Assembly: GCA_950097015.1 (NCBI GenBank)
Contig: CATNEN010000038.1
Location: 14,812,001-14,876,000, forward strand
Length of the DNA: 64,000 nucleotides
Source of the DNA: Macrostomum hystrix
Taxonomy: Eukaryota; Platyhelminthes; Macrostomidae
Direction: 5' to 3'
The notes below the pieces were generated by a model. That model searched no databases and was not told the origin of the DNA. It worked only from the letters and a program-made list of their open reading frames with translations. A program made the position numbers and the translations under genes. How positions within the stretch are numbered: position 1 is the first letter of the stretch; each line of letters begins with the position of its first letter. Shown one piece after another: positions 1-10,165 of the stretch.

Positions 1-120
1 ATGGATTCCCCACTCTATCTGACAAGGATTCCGAAGTCTATCTGACAGGGAGTTCCCAGTCAATCTGACATGGATTCCCCAGTCTATCTGAAAGGGATTC
101 CCAGTCTATCTGTGGGATCC
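1..120. repeat. Short minisatellite, unit about 24-25 bp
   Basis: Degenerate tandem copies of a unit containing CAGTCTATCTGACAGGGA run from the window edge to about position 118. The array probably continues to the left of the window. Confidence 0.75.
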
Positions 121-859
121 GATAGGAGTTTCCCAGTTGTTTTAATAGAAAAATCCTTAACTACTATACTATGTTAGGGATATAAATAAAGTTTATTGCT
201 CCCGTAAAGCTTAACCAATAAAAGAGCCTGATCTGATGGGCTCATCTTTGAAGCCCTATTTTCCTATTTATTAAATGGATTGCACTGAGCAGCTTGAGTG
301 TACGAATTTAAACTGATGCTTTGCCAAAAAAGTCAATTTCTCTATTTCTGCCACTTAAATCCAAACTTTACGAGTCTTTGAGAGCTGGGAAAAACAGAGG
401 GAAGTAACAAATAATATGGAAGCCAATACAGAATTGTTGCCATGCAATTTCTCTACTCCGAATAGCCAATCAAATCCAATACTTCTTGATAGGAGTCAGC
501 AAACACTTATAATTGTGAATTTGGCTCCAACAAATAACATAGCATATACGCTCGGATATACAGTGGGTTAGGCCACAACAGACCCTATATTATATACGTC
601 CAACCAACCCCAACCAACTGTGAGCTGCAGTTGCATGTACTCTCAACTACCGGGGTGGGATGCAGTGCGTATATAGTTAGCAAGCAGTGATGATGATGAA
701 GCTGCCTTAGCTGGCAAATATGTGGAAATGGGAGGCTGATGTGAGGCTTGGACAGGGGACGAGGGCAGCTGGTTACTGGGAGAAGAAAATTTCCCAGCTC
801 TGCTGCAATTTCTGCTGTAACTGGCCAATCGGAACCGACCATGCAACCTGGCAGGCCAG
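121..859. other. Unassigned sequence
   Basis: AT-rich to mixed sequence in which I see no gene, RNA or transposon. Short ORFs on the minus strand here look like chance. Confidence 0.4.
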
Positions 860-1012
860 GTGTATGCACGGGAGAAATGGCGTTTGATTACACATAATAG
901 TCCGCGACATCCCCCAAGGACTATCAGCTGCCACCCACAGCTCATACGACTATTGCGAAGCCACGCATGGACCAGCCTTTCACACATTGACAAGCTTCAA
1001 TTGCTTCTGGAA

Positions 1013-1663
1013 ATGGCTCCGACACAGTCGACGCCAGTTAAAGTGCAACAAGAAACAGCGGCGGCCGCGGCCGTGATTGTTGAGTCTTCGATGACTGGCA
1101 AATCGGGCTTCAACAATGTCAAGCCGCACAATGCCATCTGGCTGGTACACTTGAGCATAGCTTTGACCCTGGCTGTCCTGCTCACGCTGTCGTTTCTGCA
1201 CTACAGACATCGAAGGCGCGCCGCAGCGCAGAGGAGGACCTACAGCTCGCTGGCGAGGAGTCTTCATCGCCAGGCCCAAATCGACAGTCGACTGAAACGA
1301 TTACGCAACGACCGACAAACGGCAGCAATGAGTCGCGACCGGATGAATGAGGCGAAGAGACTGGTTCACAGTCAAGGCCGACAGTCTGGCCAGATGTGGA
1401 GTGTCATCGGCTGCTGCCTGCTGCGGCACAGTCAAGACGACGGGGCTAGGCCGAGAAATCAGTTGCAGCTGCAGCAGCAGCAGTTTGAGCAGCATTCACA
1501 GCAGCATCATCAGCACCAGGCTCAGCTGGTCATGCCAGCTAGCGGGGGACGCGCGAGTACAAATATGATTCTGGGCGCCTTCAGACCGCAACAGCTGAGT
1601 ACATCGACAGCGGGTCACTGCGCCAACACCTCGTCTGCTGGCGGCGGGTCATATTTTTTCTGA
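1013..1663 (+). CDS. Hypothetical single-pass membrane protein, 216 aa
   Basis: I do not recognise this protein. The frame is open from 860, but the ATG at 1013 is a plausible start because the upstream part has no protein-like character. It has an Ala/Val-rich N-terminus, then one clear hydrophobic segment of about 22 residues (IWLVHLSIALTLAVLLTLSF, residues about 43-62), followed at once by a strongly basic stretch (HYRHRRRAAAQRR). That suggests a membrane anchor with a cytoplasmic basic side. The rest is Arg- and Gln-rich, with QLQLQQQQ and His/Gln runs and a Gly/Ser-rich tail ending SYFF. No catalytic motif is visible. It could be an intronless gene, or the coding exon of a gene with untranslated exons outside. 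Low-complexity composition leaves some doubt that it is coding. Confidence 0.45.
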   Translation: MAPTQSTPVKVQQETAAAAAVIVESSMTGKSGFNNVKPHNAIWLVHLSIALTLAVLLTLSFLHYRHRRRAAAQRRTYSSLARSLHRQAQIDSRLKRLRNDRQTAAMSRDRMNEAKRLVHSQGRQSGQMWSVIGCCLLRHSQDDGARPRNQLQLQQQQFEQHSQQHHQHQAQLVMPASGGRASTNMILGAFRPQQLSTSTAGHCANTSSAGGGSYFF

Positions 1664-2000
1664 TGCAAGACTTGATTGGCCTTCAGAAAGCCAATCCTGT
1701 CATTGTTGCTATTTTTTTTAGAAAATGTTCACAGCCCAATCCGTCCGATTGACCGACTGAAGCCAATATAAAAAAATGCGCCATTAACACTAGAAATTTT
1801 GTCTGCCAAATGCGCAGCTAGACAAAATAATAGTCACGTGACAGGTGATCTGAGCCAATAAGCGACTTATTACGCGTTATCAGTTATCAAATCGTTATCA
1901 AAAGCTATCTATGATTTCTATGAATTCTTTATTGACTAGCTGGTTCTGTTGAACTGTTGTTGTTCTGTCATTATTTATATTCGCTAGAACAATCCGAAGG
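1664..2000. other. Non-coding, AT-rich
   Basis: Follows the hypothetical ORF and probably holds its 3' untranslated region. I see no other feature before the 40-bp minisatellite. Confidence 0.35.
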
Positions 2001-2770
2001 AATCTGATGCTGGTTAGACATGAAGGGTCTAGGAAGAAGGGATCTGATGCTGGTTAGACATGAAGGGTCTAGGAAGAAGGGATCTGATGCTGGTTAGACA
2101 TGAAGGGTCTAGGAAGAAGGGATATGATGCTGGTTAGAGATGAAGGGTCTAGGAAGAAGGGATATGATGCTTGTTTGAGATGAAGGGTCTAGGGTGAAGG
2201 GATATGATGGTGGTTAGAGATGAAGGATCTAGAATGAAGGATCTGATGCTGGTTAGACATGAAGGGTCTAGGAAGAAGGGATATGATGCTGGTTAGAGAT
2301 GAAGGGTCTAGGGTGAAGGGATATGATGCTGGTTAGAGATGAAGGGTCTAGGAAGAAGGGATATGATGCTGGTTAGAGATGAAGGGTCTAGGGTGAAGGG
2401 ATATGATGCTGGTTAGAGATGAAGGGTCTAGGAAGAAGGGATATGATGCTTGTTTGAGATGAAGGGTCTAGGGTGAAGGGATATGATGCTGGTTAGACAT
2501 GAAGGGTCTAGGGTGAAGGGATATGATGGTGGTTAGAGATGAAGGGTCTAGAATGATGGGATCTCATGCTGGTTAGAGATGAAGGGTCTAGGATGAAGGA
2601 ATCTGATGCTGGTTAGAGATGAAGGCTCTAGGAAGAAGGGATCTGATGCTGGTTAGAGATGAAGGCTCTAGGAAGAAGGGATCTGATGCTGGTTAGAGAT
2701 GAAGGCTCTAGGAAGAAGGGATCTGATGCTGGTTAGAGATGAAGGGTCTAGGAAGAAGGGATCTGGTGAC
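2001..2770. repeat. Minisatellite, unit about 40 bp, about 19 copies
   Basis: Tandem units of the type GATCTGATGCTGGTTAGACA followed by TGAAGGGTCTAGGAAGAAGG. Variant units (GGTGAAGGGATATGATG, TTGTTTGAGA) recur in a higher-order pattern, so blocks were duplicated as well as single units. Confidence 0.95.
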
Positions 2771-3084
2771 TAGGAGTAGGACAGATGGCACTAAAGCAAA
2801 AAATGTTTATCTGTTCTTATCTGCATTCTTGTATTGAGTATTGAGCGGATTTCAAGGGTCACATGGGAGATCGAAAGGGTCTGCTATTAACACCGCTTTT
2901 AAATTATCAATCTATGAGTTTAGACCCCAGTCATTTTGCTCATCTCATTGATTTTCGTCACTATCTCTCACAGGTCACTTAGCGGCTTAAATAATTAAGT
3001 GCTCGTGGGTTTTTAGAGACTCAAACAGAACTACCAAGTATTGCTTAACAATACATAATATAATATAATAATAATGGCAGGAGG
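2771..3084. other. Unassigned sequence
   Basis: AT-rich stretch between the 40-bp minisatellite and a dispersed repeat; nothing recognised. Confidence 0.35.
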
Positions 3085-3735
3085 GCTGGGGGCAATGGCA
3101 CATCATTTGATGACACTAGACCCGCAGCCAGCGAGGAGGCAATTCTGCCTCATCTCTCCTCTGCCCCATCTCAAATCACAACCCGAGTTTTCAAAATCTA
3201 GATCCTAATAGACCCAGACCCTGATCCAATTTATCTTTCCTCTAAGTCTAATCTCCCCCTGTATCATCTCCCCCCTGTATTATCTCCCCCCTGTATCATC
3301 TCTCCCCTGCCTCATCTCTCCGCTGCCTCATCTCTCCCCTGCTTCATCTATTCCCTGCCTCATCTCTCCCCTGCCTCTTCTCTCCCCTGCCTCATCTCTC
3401 CTCTGCCTCATCTCTCCCCTGCTTCATCTATTCCCTGCCTCTTCTCTCCCCTGCCCCATCTCTCCCCTGCTTCATCTATTCCCTGCCTCATCTCTCAGCG
3501 CACGCACACTGATACCGTACGCAGGCATACGCTGACACAGGTGTGTACATCTGCCCTGACTTTCTCATCGTCAGTCTCATCGGACACTCAATGTGTCTTA
3601 AACGTTGGCCCTCAATGGCGTAAATTGCACGACAAGCCACCAAGCCTTCTTTCCGCGGCTGCGCCTGAAAAGAATGTGGCCTCGTTGCAGAATCGAGCTC
3701 AAGGACCTTGGTGCGAGAGGCAAACGCGTTTATGA
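3085..3735 (+). repeat. Dispersed repeat, copy 1, interrupted by a 16-bp minisatellite
   Basis: The segments around 3095-3150 and 3500-3730 are strongly similar to 61080-61385, sharing for example ACCCGCAGCCAGC and CAGGTGTGTACATCTGCCC. In this copy a 16-bp CTCATCTCTCCCCTGC array lies between the two halves. It is probably an old transposable element of unknown class. Confidence 0.7.
3173..3490. repeat. Left arm of an inverted repeat with a 16-bp minisatellite
   Basis: About 100 bp starting ATCACAACCCGAGTTTTC, and the following CTCATCTCTCCCCTGC array, are the reverse complement of 5822-6307. The two arms point at each other across about 2.3 kb. Confidence 0.85.
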
Positions 3736-4555
3736 CCGCACTGCCACTCACCTCACCCACTCAGTCTTGCTTTAAAGTAAACTAAACTAAGCAGGTGTGG
3801 CTTAAAAAGAGACATGTAAAATTATAACAGCATTTTGTAAGAACAAGTTTAAATGTTATTCTATTATAGAATCAATTAGCTAAGGAAAACAAACAATATA
3901 TTAGACAAAGACCAGATATATAAGAACATAAAGTCTGGACAACAAACCATAATAAGCTATTGTATGTACGATGCATTATGAACTATTATATATTGTGCAG
4001 TAATAATGCGACGATTAATAATTTAACAAAGACAAGCAGATCTTCTTTCAGTAAAAAACAAAGACAGAAAACCGACTAATAACAACAACGGGATAATATT
4101 TAACAAACACTAAACTTACACAATGTCGTAACAATCGTAGTTAAACAATAAATGAATTTAGTTTTAAAAGCATTCGAGCTACATCAGAATCGGAGGCTGA
4201 GTATCAGTATAGCGTGCAAAACTCTTTATATACATCCTACTAACAGTATAATAATATGAATAATAATAGTTCTTGTCCTGATTAAAATGCGATTCTATTA
4301 AAAAACTAGCGATAAGTTAAAGCATTTGAGATGACAATAAGACAGTGTCAGTTACATCTTTTACATGCTACAATTATTAAACAAGACTCGATACAAAACA
4401 GCTAAAAACAATAGCAATATTGGTGAATAGTGAAGGCTTCAAACAAAAATATTATTAATAGCGCAGTTAATATGTGAATATATTACAAGGTTATATAATT
4501 TACAAATGGAATCATTTTAACGGGTTTTAAAATGTACAATTTTTTTCAAAGAATC
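3736..4555. other. AT-rich spacer inside the inverted repeat
   Basis: No ORF or repeat is recognised. It separates the dispersed repeat from the 26-bp minisatellite. Confidence 0.35.
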
Positions 4556-5190
4556 CCACATCAGCAGGTGCCAGTTTAATCCCACCTAAACAGGTGCCAA
4601 TTTAATCCCACCTGAGCAGGTTCCAGTTTAATCCCACCTGAGCAGGTGCCAGTTTAATTCCACCTAAACAGGTGCCAATTTAATCCCACCTGAGCAGGTG
4701 CCAGTTTAATCCCACCTGAGCAGGTGCCAGTTTAATTCCACCTAAACAGGTGCCAATTTAATCCCACCTGAGCAGGTGCCAGTTTAATCCCACCTGAGCA
4801 GGTGCCAATTTAATCCCACCTGAGCAGGTGCCAGTTTAATCCCACCTGAGCAGGTGCCAATTTAATCCCACCTGAGCAGGTGCCAGTTTAATCCCACCAG
4901 AGCAGGTACCAGTTTAATCCCACCTGAGCAGGTACCAGTTTAATCCCACCTGAGCAGGTACCAGTTTAATCCCACCTGAGCAGGTGCCAATTTAATCCCA
5001 CCAGAGCAGGTACCAGTTTAATCCCACCTGAGCAGGTGCCAGTTTAATCCCACCAGAGCAGGTACCAGTTTAATCCCACCTGAGCAGGTACCAGTTTAAT
5101 CCCACCTGAGCAGGTGCCAATTTAATCCCACCTGAGCAGGTGCCAATTTAATCCCACCTGAGCAGGTGCCAGTTTAATCCAACCCACCTA
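4556..5190. repeat. Minisatellite, unit 26 bp, about 24 copies
   Basis: Units of the type CAGGTGCCAGTTTAATCCCA plus CCTGAG. Sub-variants (CCTAAA, CCAGAG, GGTACC) recur in blocks. Each unit contains the near-palindrome CCACCTGAGCAGGTG, so single strands could form hairpins. Confidence 0.95.
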
Positions 5191-5821
5191 AGGCAGTATA
5201 TTCCTACTTAAAAATGTAAGCAATTTGTATGAAGCAGAAAAAAACAACAAAAACGGAATAATTTTAATCAAGGATGCAATCAATAGACTTCAATGCAAAG
5301 TAAAAGAAAAAAAGTCACATGTGTGACTCAATTAATTGACAACAAAATCAGGCATATGACTGATAAAAGTGTGGATTGCAAATTTGCAATACAAAAACGC
5401 TAAATATGCTACTTAGAAACCTGTACTAAGTAGTGAAATGTGTGACAACTAACAAACAAAACAGAAATAGAAAACCTAGACTAAATCCAATATATGTGAA
5501 CGTATCAAAAACTGATTTTTTAGAAATATATTTCACAATACAACTATCGCTATTGGGAAAATTTTTGCAACTAAGATTTAGCATAAACTTATAGTGTGAA
5601 TTTAGCTATTTATTACAATCATATTCCGACAGTGCGCGCTATATTAGTTATAAAAAACCATAGACTGTGATGGGAGCGCCGTATATTATAGATAAAAAAT
5701 CCCACACACTAGCAGGTGCAATGGGTAGGTGCAATTACGAAGTATATATAAAGAGGCCAAAAAGAGAATCTAAGAGACTATAACGCATCCGATTGACTAA
5801 GGACAAAAAATGAGATTAGGA
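5191..5821. other. Unassigned AT-rich sequence
   Basis: Nothing recognised; it forms the right part of the spacer between the inverted 16-bp arrays. Confidence 0.3.
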
Positions 5822-6307
5822 CGGCTAGCGATGAGGCAAGGGAGAGATGAGGCAGGGGAAAGAAGAGGCAGCGGAGAGATGAGGCAGGGGAGAGATGAGG
5901 CAGGGGAGAGATGAGGCAGGGGAGAGATGAGGCAGGGAATAGATGAAGCAGGGGAGAGATGAGGCAGGGGAGAGAAGAGGCAGGGGAGAGATGAGGCAGG
6001 GGAGAGAAGAGGCAGGGGAGAGATGAGGCAGGGAATAGATGAAGCAGGGGAGAGATGAGGCAGGGAATAGATGAAGCAGGGGAGAGATGAGGCAGAGGAG
6101 AGATGAGGCAGGGGAGAGAAGAGGCAGGGGAGAGAAGAGGCAGGGGAGAGAAGAGGCAGGGGAGAGATGAGGCAGGGGAGAGATGATACAGGGGGGAGAT
6201 AATACAGGGGGGAGATGATACAGGGGGAGATTAGACTTAGAGGAAAGATAAATTGGATCAGGGTCTGGGTCTATTAGGATCTAGATTTTGAAAACTCGGG
6301 TTGTGAT
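5822..6307. repeat. Right arm of inverted repeat: 16-bp minisatellite GATGAGGCAGGGGAGA
   Basis: The 16-bp array (about 5830-6190) is followed by unique-looking sequence GATACAGGGGGAGATTAGAC through CTCGGGTTGTGAT. The whole arm is the reverse complement of 3173-3490. Confidence 0.9.
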
Positions 6308-6398
6308 GTCTAGATTAAGATACATTAAGATAAAAAACGTCAAAGAAAGGATTTAAACAGCTAAATTGCCATTCGGGGTAGGTCTAAAATAGAACAGC

Positions 6399-6776
6399 TC
6401 ATGATGAGACAGCATTGTGACCGATGTGAAGCTGCGGCGCCACAGCAAGACCCTGGGCTGGCAGAGCCTGTGGCAGTTGCTGCTGCTGCTGCTGCTGCTG
6501 GTGTTGCTGCTGAACAAGATGATGATGATGATTGTGCTGCGGCTGGTGCTGCATGGGCCCAATCGGAGCAAGGCTGACCTGAATTGGCTGGCCGGGATGG
6601 TGGGCAAACCCGGGATGGTGCTGCATGTGATGCTGCTGCTGCTGTTGCTGCTGCTGAAGCTGCTGATGCTGCGGCGGGCGCTGCTGCTGATGATGCTGAA
6701 TAAACTGCTGCAGTTGCGGACCCTGGATTAGGTGAACAATTTGAGTTGGGCGCATTGCAGTCTGCTGGTGTTGTTG

Positions 6777-6812
<36 letters not shown>

Positions 6813-8095
6813 ATGGTGATGCTGCTGCTGCTGGAAAAAATGATCCAGCGAGGCCCGCTGATCCAGAGCGATGAAGTGTGGCTGGCGCAGCTGATGGTGC
6901 TGCTGCTGCTGCTGCTGGTGCTGCTGCTGCAGCAGGGCATGCATCTCATTTGGCGGCTTCTGCTGAATGGTGAATGGCACGCCGAAGTTAACAGCGCCGT
7001 GCTGGGTAACAACAACGCGAGAGAGGCCGACACTCTGCGGCGCCGTCTGCGCCACCTGCGGTTGCTGCTGAGGTGGCGGAGGCGGCGGTGGCAGAGGCGG
7101 CGGTTGCGGCTGTGGCTGCTGCTGCTGCTGCTGCTGCTGAGGCGGCAATGGCTGCAAAGGCTGTTGTACCTGTTGCACTTGTTGCTGCAGCTTGACCGGA
7201 TCAACCTGGATTTTGGCAGAATTAGGTGGGTAAGAAATTTGGATGGGTGTGGCGGCATTACACCCTGACAAGTCCACGAACTAAATGAGTTGTGCACAGC
7301 TATTGAATGCACCTGACAAGTCCCCTGACAAGTCCACGGACTAAATGAGTTGTACACAGCTATTGAATGCACATGAAAAGTCCCTTGACAAGTCCACGGA
7401 CTAAATGAGTTGTGCACAGCTATTGAATGCACCTGACAAGTCCCTTGACAAGTCCACGGACTAAATGAGTTGTGCACAGCTATTGAATGCACCGCGCAAT
7501 AGCTGGTAAAAAGTTTCCGGATTGAGCATGATAATAACGACAAAAAATCCAAATCGCTCACCGTTTTACCCTTGCTGCGCATGTAGTCACCGAGAATCTT
7601 CTCCATCTGGGAGGGCTGCTGCTGCTGCTGTTGCTGCTGCTGTTGCAACAGTTTGGCAGCCTGCAGGCTGCCGCGTGGACGCAGCAGCGGCACAGCGGCG
7701 GCTGCCATCGAGCTCGGCGTCATTGGCGCCGTCGATTCTCCGTCAGTGAACTCAAACGGACTAGCCGACACAGCCGAAGCCGCGGACGAAACTGAACCAG
7801 ACGAAGCCGTTGTCGCGCCGTTGGAGGAACCAGTCGACGCGTCGTTAGATTCGGTCACTAGTCCATCACCAACTGACTTGGCTGCTGCTGCGGCGGCTGA
7901 ATTAGCCTGCGGAGTTGGCTGGGGCCGCTTCCATTCGAGTTTGAGCACTCCGCCGCGGCTAATCTCTTCGAATAGTTGCATCATCATGCAGTCAGGGGGC
8001 CCGCCGGCGTCCCCATAGACCCTGTTTGGCGATTCTTCGTCGCTGTCGCTAAATGAGAACTCGGCTGGCTCGGAGGTGGCGGCTGCGGCTGACAT
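6399..8095 (-). CDS. PAGR1/PA1-like subunit of the MLL3/MLL4 methyltransferase complex, two exons
   Basis: Exon 1 is 8095-7570. A donor in GGTAAAACG joins it in frame to exon 2 at 7264-6399, giving about 463 residues. Three exon 1 blocks resemble vertebrate PAGR1: an acidic FSFSDSDEES start, MMQLFEEISRGGVLKLEWKR plus a PTP motif (matching the LYELL..GTLEL block), and FEFTDGE..APMTP followed by MEKILGDYMRSKG. In the family this protein binds PTIP and belongs to the KMT2C/KMT2D H3K4 methyltransferase complex in the nucleus. Exon 2 is almost wholly Gln/His/Pro (long CAG/CTG tracts) and ends HIGHNAVSS; the vertebrate protein lacks such a tail. Vertebrate PAGR1 is about 250 residues, so this one is much longer. 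The splice is inferred from the frame change and the splice-site consensus. If the intron were retained, the frame would read through four 60-bp repeats into a different Ser/Arg-rich frame. The homology call rests on short motifs. Confidence 0.62.
6470..7200. repeat. CTG/CAG-rich coding microsatellites
   Basis: Many runs of CTG, TGC and interrupted repeats (for example 6477-6512, 6770-6832, 7112-7140) encode the poly-Gln/His tracts of the PAGR1-like exon 2 on the minus strand. Confidence 0.85.
7264..7505. repeat. 60-bp tandem repeat x4, filling most of the PAGR1-like intron
   Basis: Four copies of a 60-bp unit containing GACAAGTCCACGGACTAAAT, one including the 3' splice site. The unit is a multiple of three and is open on the minus strand, so the array could be translated if the intron is kept. 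Confidence 0.9.
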
Positions 8096-9190
8096 TGTCC
8101 AACACCTGCTCTGCTGACACCTGGTTCAAAATTAAGGTTACAAATTCTAATAAATATTTCAAGAACGTTTTCTAAGAAGCACAGAGCAGATTTTAATATA
8201 GAATATTCTACTCAAGCTTCTAGAACGGTGATTTAAGCATCAGAATCTTTAAGCGAGGTCTGGAGTTCGAATATTTTCTAGTGCTTCAGTTCACCTCGGT
8301 TAATTACAGCATCGGAATCACGACTTAAAAGGTCGGGTGTTCGATTCCTAACTCCACAATAACAATTTGTGTCCTTTAGCACAACAAGTAACTCTATTTC
8401 TATTAATGAATTCGTAACAGTTTAAATTTTATTAAAAACTTAGAATTGTAGTTAAATGACTAAATCCAACAGTTCAACTGGCTAATAAATAATAACTATT
8501 TGTTCGTTTATATTTCGTGACTGAACTTTTTGGTCGGCAAAAAAACCAATAGGATATTTTATAAATCTAGGACGACACAAGAAAAACAATCACGTTTCCT
8601 TCGTCAAAAAATTAATAGTTTTCTCTATTTTTTTATTGAACTAAAATACGCACCCTTTAAAGACATGGACAATGGTCCGTGAAAATATTAAAAAAACGGG
8701 TGCTACCATTATAAAGCGATTTTGCCAAATACAAAAAACTGAAATTTGCTAGAAAAAATGGTGCTCATTTAGCAGCACAATTATCAACATTGCCTACTGA
8801 CAATGACTAGTAATCAATTGTGATTAAAAAACACAGAAAAGCGGATATTTTTAGATTTATCAATAAAGCTAAAAATAGAACACACGATTCAACCAGCTGT
8901 TTTGAATAAACAAATATATCAAAGCGACACATTGCTGACTAAGTATGAAAATTAAATGAAAATTCGGCAGTTAATAATAGTAATATCAATATTAATACAA
9001 GAAATATAGTGTCATTAAACATAAAAATGAGTTGCGACTTCGATTTACAAAAAAGCAGTAACTGACGGCAGCAAAATCGTTATATTTAAAAACGAAAACT
9101 ATGTAAAAACACTTAATAAAAACACTTAAAACACTTCAAGTAATATCTAATAGTTATTATTGGCCTGTCACAATTTTTATTCTATCCTTA
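8096..9190. other. Upstream region of the PAGR1-like gene, with decayed SINE pieces
   Basis: The stretch 8320-8400 resembles the tRNA-like SINE head (GGTCGGGTGTTCGATTCCTA, a B-box). About 8280-8300 resembles the SINE body (TGCTTCAGTTCACC). The rest is AT-rich and unassigned. Confidence 0.5.
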
Positions 9191-9191
9191 C

Positions 9192-9435
9192 TCTACGGAA
9201 TCTACGATTCTAGGAATCTACGATTCTAGGAATCTACGATTCTAGGAATCTACGATTCTAGGAATCTACGATTCTAGGAATCTACGATTCTAGGAATCTA
9301 CGATTCTAGGAATCTACGATTCTAGGAATCTACGATTCTAGGAATCTACGATTCTAGGAATCTACGATTCTAGGAATCTACGATTCTAGGAATCTACGAT
9401 TCTAGGAATCTACGATTCTAGGAATCTACGATTCT
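9192..9435. repeat. Minisatellite, unit 16 bp, about 15 nearly perfect copies
   Basis: Perfect or nearly perfect tandem copies of GAATCTACGATTCTAG. The unit is partly self-complementary. High uniformity points to recent expansion. Confidence 0.97.
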
Positions 9436-9941
9436 GTTTTCGAAGTTATAACCTAGAAGTCATTTAATAACATTCTGCCAATAAGAATCAATTAATTTAA
9501 ACGGGTCATTACATACATTGCAGCTCACTAAAATTAATTGCACATATTCAACAGTTTTTTCCCTATTCGATACGTAATATGATGCGATCATAGTACAAGC
9601 AACAACGATGACACAAAATCTTTAGGGCTTAATCGTAGTACACAAACATACATACAAACACACAAAGGAGCAATAATAAGTAAAGGGCTTGGTTTATTAG
9701 CATTTTTAGTATTAGCTGACGTTATGTTAGACGGATAAATTAAGAAAAGCTGTTCTTATTTAAATAAATAAAAAATTACTAATGTTTTTTCAAAGCCTTA
9801 CTAGAATGAATGTTAATTACAAAATGTTTAATTGAATTTACAGTACTAAAACGTAATATTAAACCTAAGAATGACCCGGTTAAGGCCTAAGGGTAAAAAT
9901 AATCCAGCGCTGAAAAAATCTTCTTTTAGAAGTTAGCAGAT
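9436..9941. other. Probable 3' region of the G-gamma gene
   Basis: AT-rich sequence downstream of the minus-strand gamma-subunit stop. It contains TTTATT motifs (AATAAA on the minus strand) near 9690 that could serve as poly(A) signals. Nothing else is recognised. Confidence 0.4.
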
Positions 9942-10154
9942 TCACAGCAGCACACAGGAGCGCTTGGGATTAAACGGATTCTCCTTGGCGGGATGAAGCA
10001 GATGGTCCTCATTGGCGTGATCCTTGATGTACTGCAAAATCTGTGGTATGGTCTCGGATGATTTCATTCGATTCATCTGGTACTCCCGGTTAGCAGAGTC
10101 TAAATCGCGCTCCAGCTTAGCAACATGCTCTTTGCGGTGCTCTGGGACTGGCAT
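9942..10154 (-). CDS. G-protein gamma subunit (GNG13-like), 70 aa
   Basis: This is a small helical protein with the layout of a heterotrimeric G-protein gamma subunit. It has an N-terminal charged coiled-coil helix (KLERDLDSANREYQMNR), the segment SSETIPQILQYIKDH that aligns with the SKTIPELLKWIED block of GNG13, an NPF motif near the end, and a C-terminal CAAX box CVLL. The final Leu predicts geranylgeranylation of the cysteine and membrane attachment. Gamma subunits pair with G-beta and act on the inner face of the plasma membrane. The length of 70 residues is normal for the family. A CAG acceptor lies 12 bases before the ATG (exon start 10165), so a 5' untranslated exon probably lies upstream, somewhere in 10.2-12.2 kb or beyond. 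Assignment to the GNG13 subtype is tentative. Confidence 0.88.
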   Translation of the reverse strand: MPVPEHRKEHVAKLERDLDSANREYQMNRMKSSETIPQILQYIKDHANEDHLLHPAKENPFNPKRSCVLL

Positions 10155-10165
10155 TGCTCAGCTGC

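Noticed and set aside
6417-7268. Plus-strand poly-Leu ORFs
   Set aside because: Antisense translations of CAG/CTG tracts in the PAGR1-like exon 2.
6728-8095. 455-codon frame through the PAGR1-like exon 1
   Set aside because: After the donor site it runs through the 60-bp repeats and then in a shifted Ser/Arg frame; the spliced Gln-rich reading is more protein-like and ends cleanly.
9192-9435. Possible CRISPR array
   Set aside because: Head-to-tail repeats without unique spacers, in an animal genome; the same holds for every array in the window.
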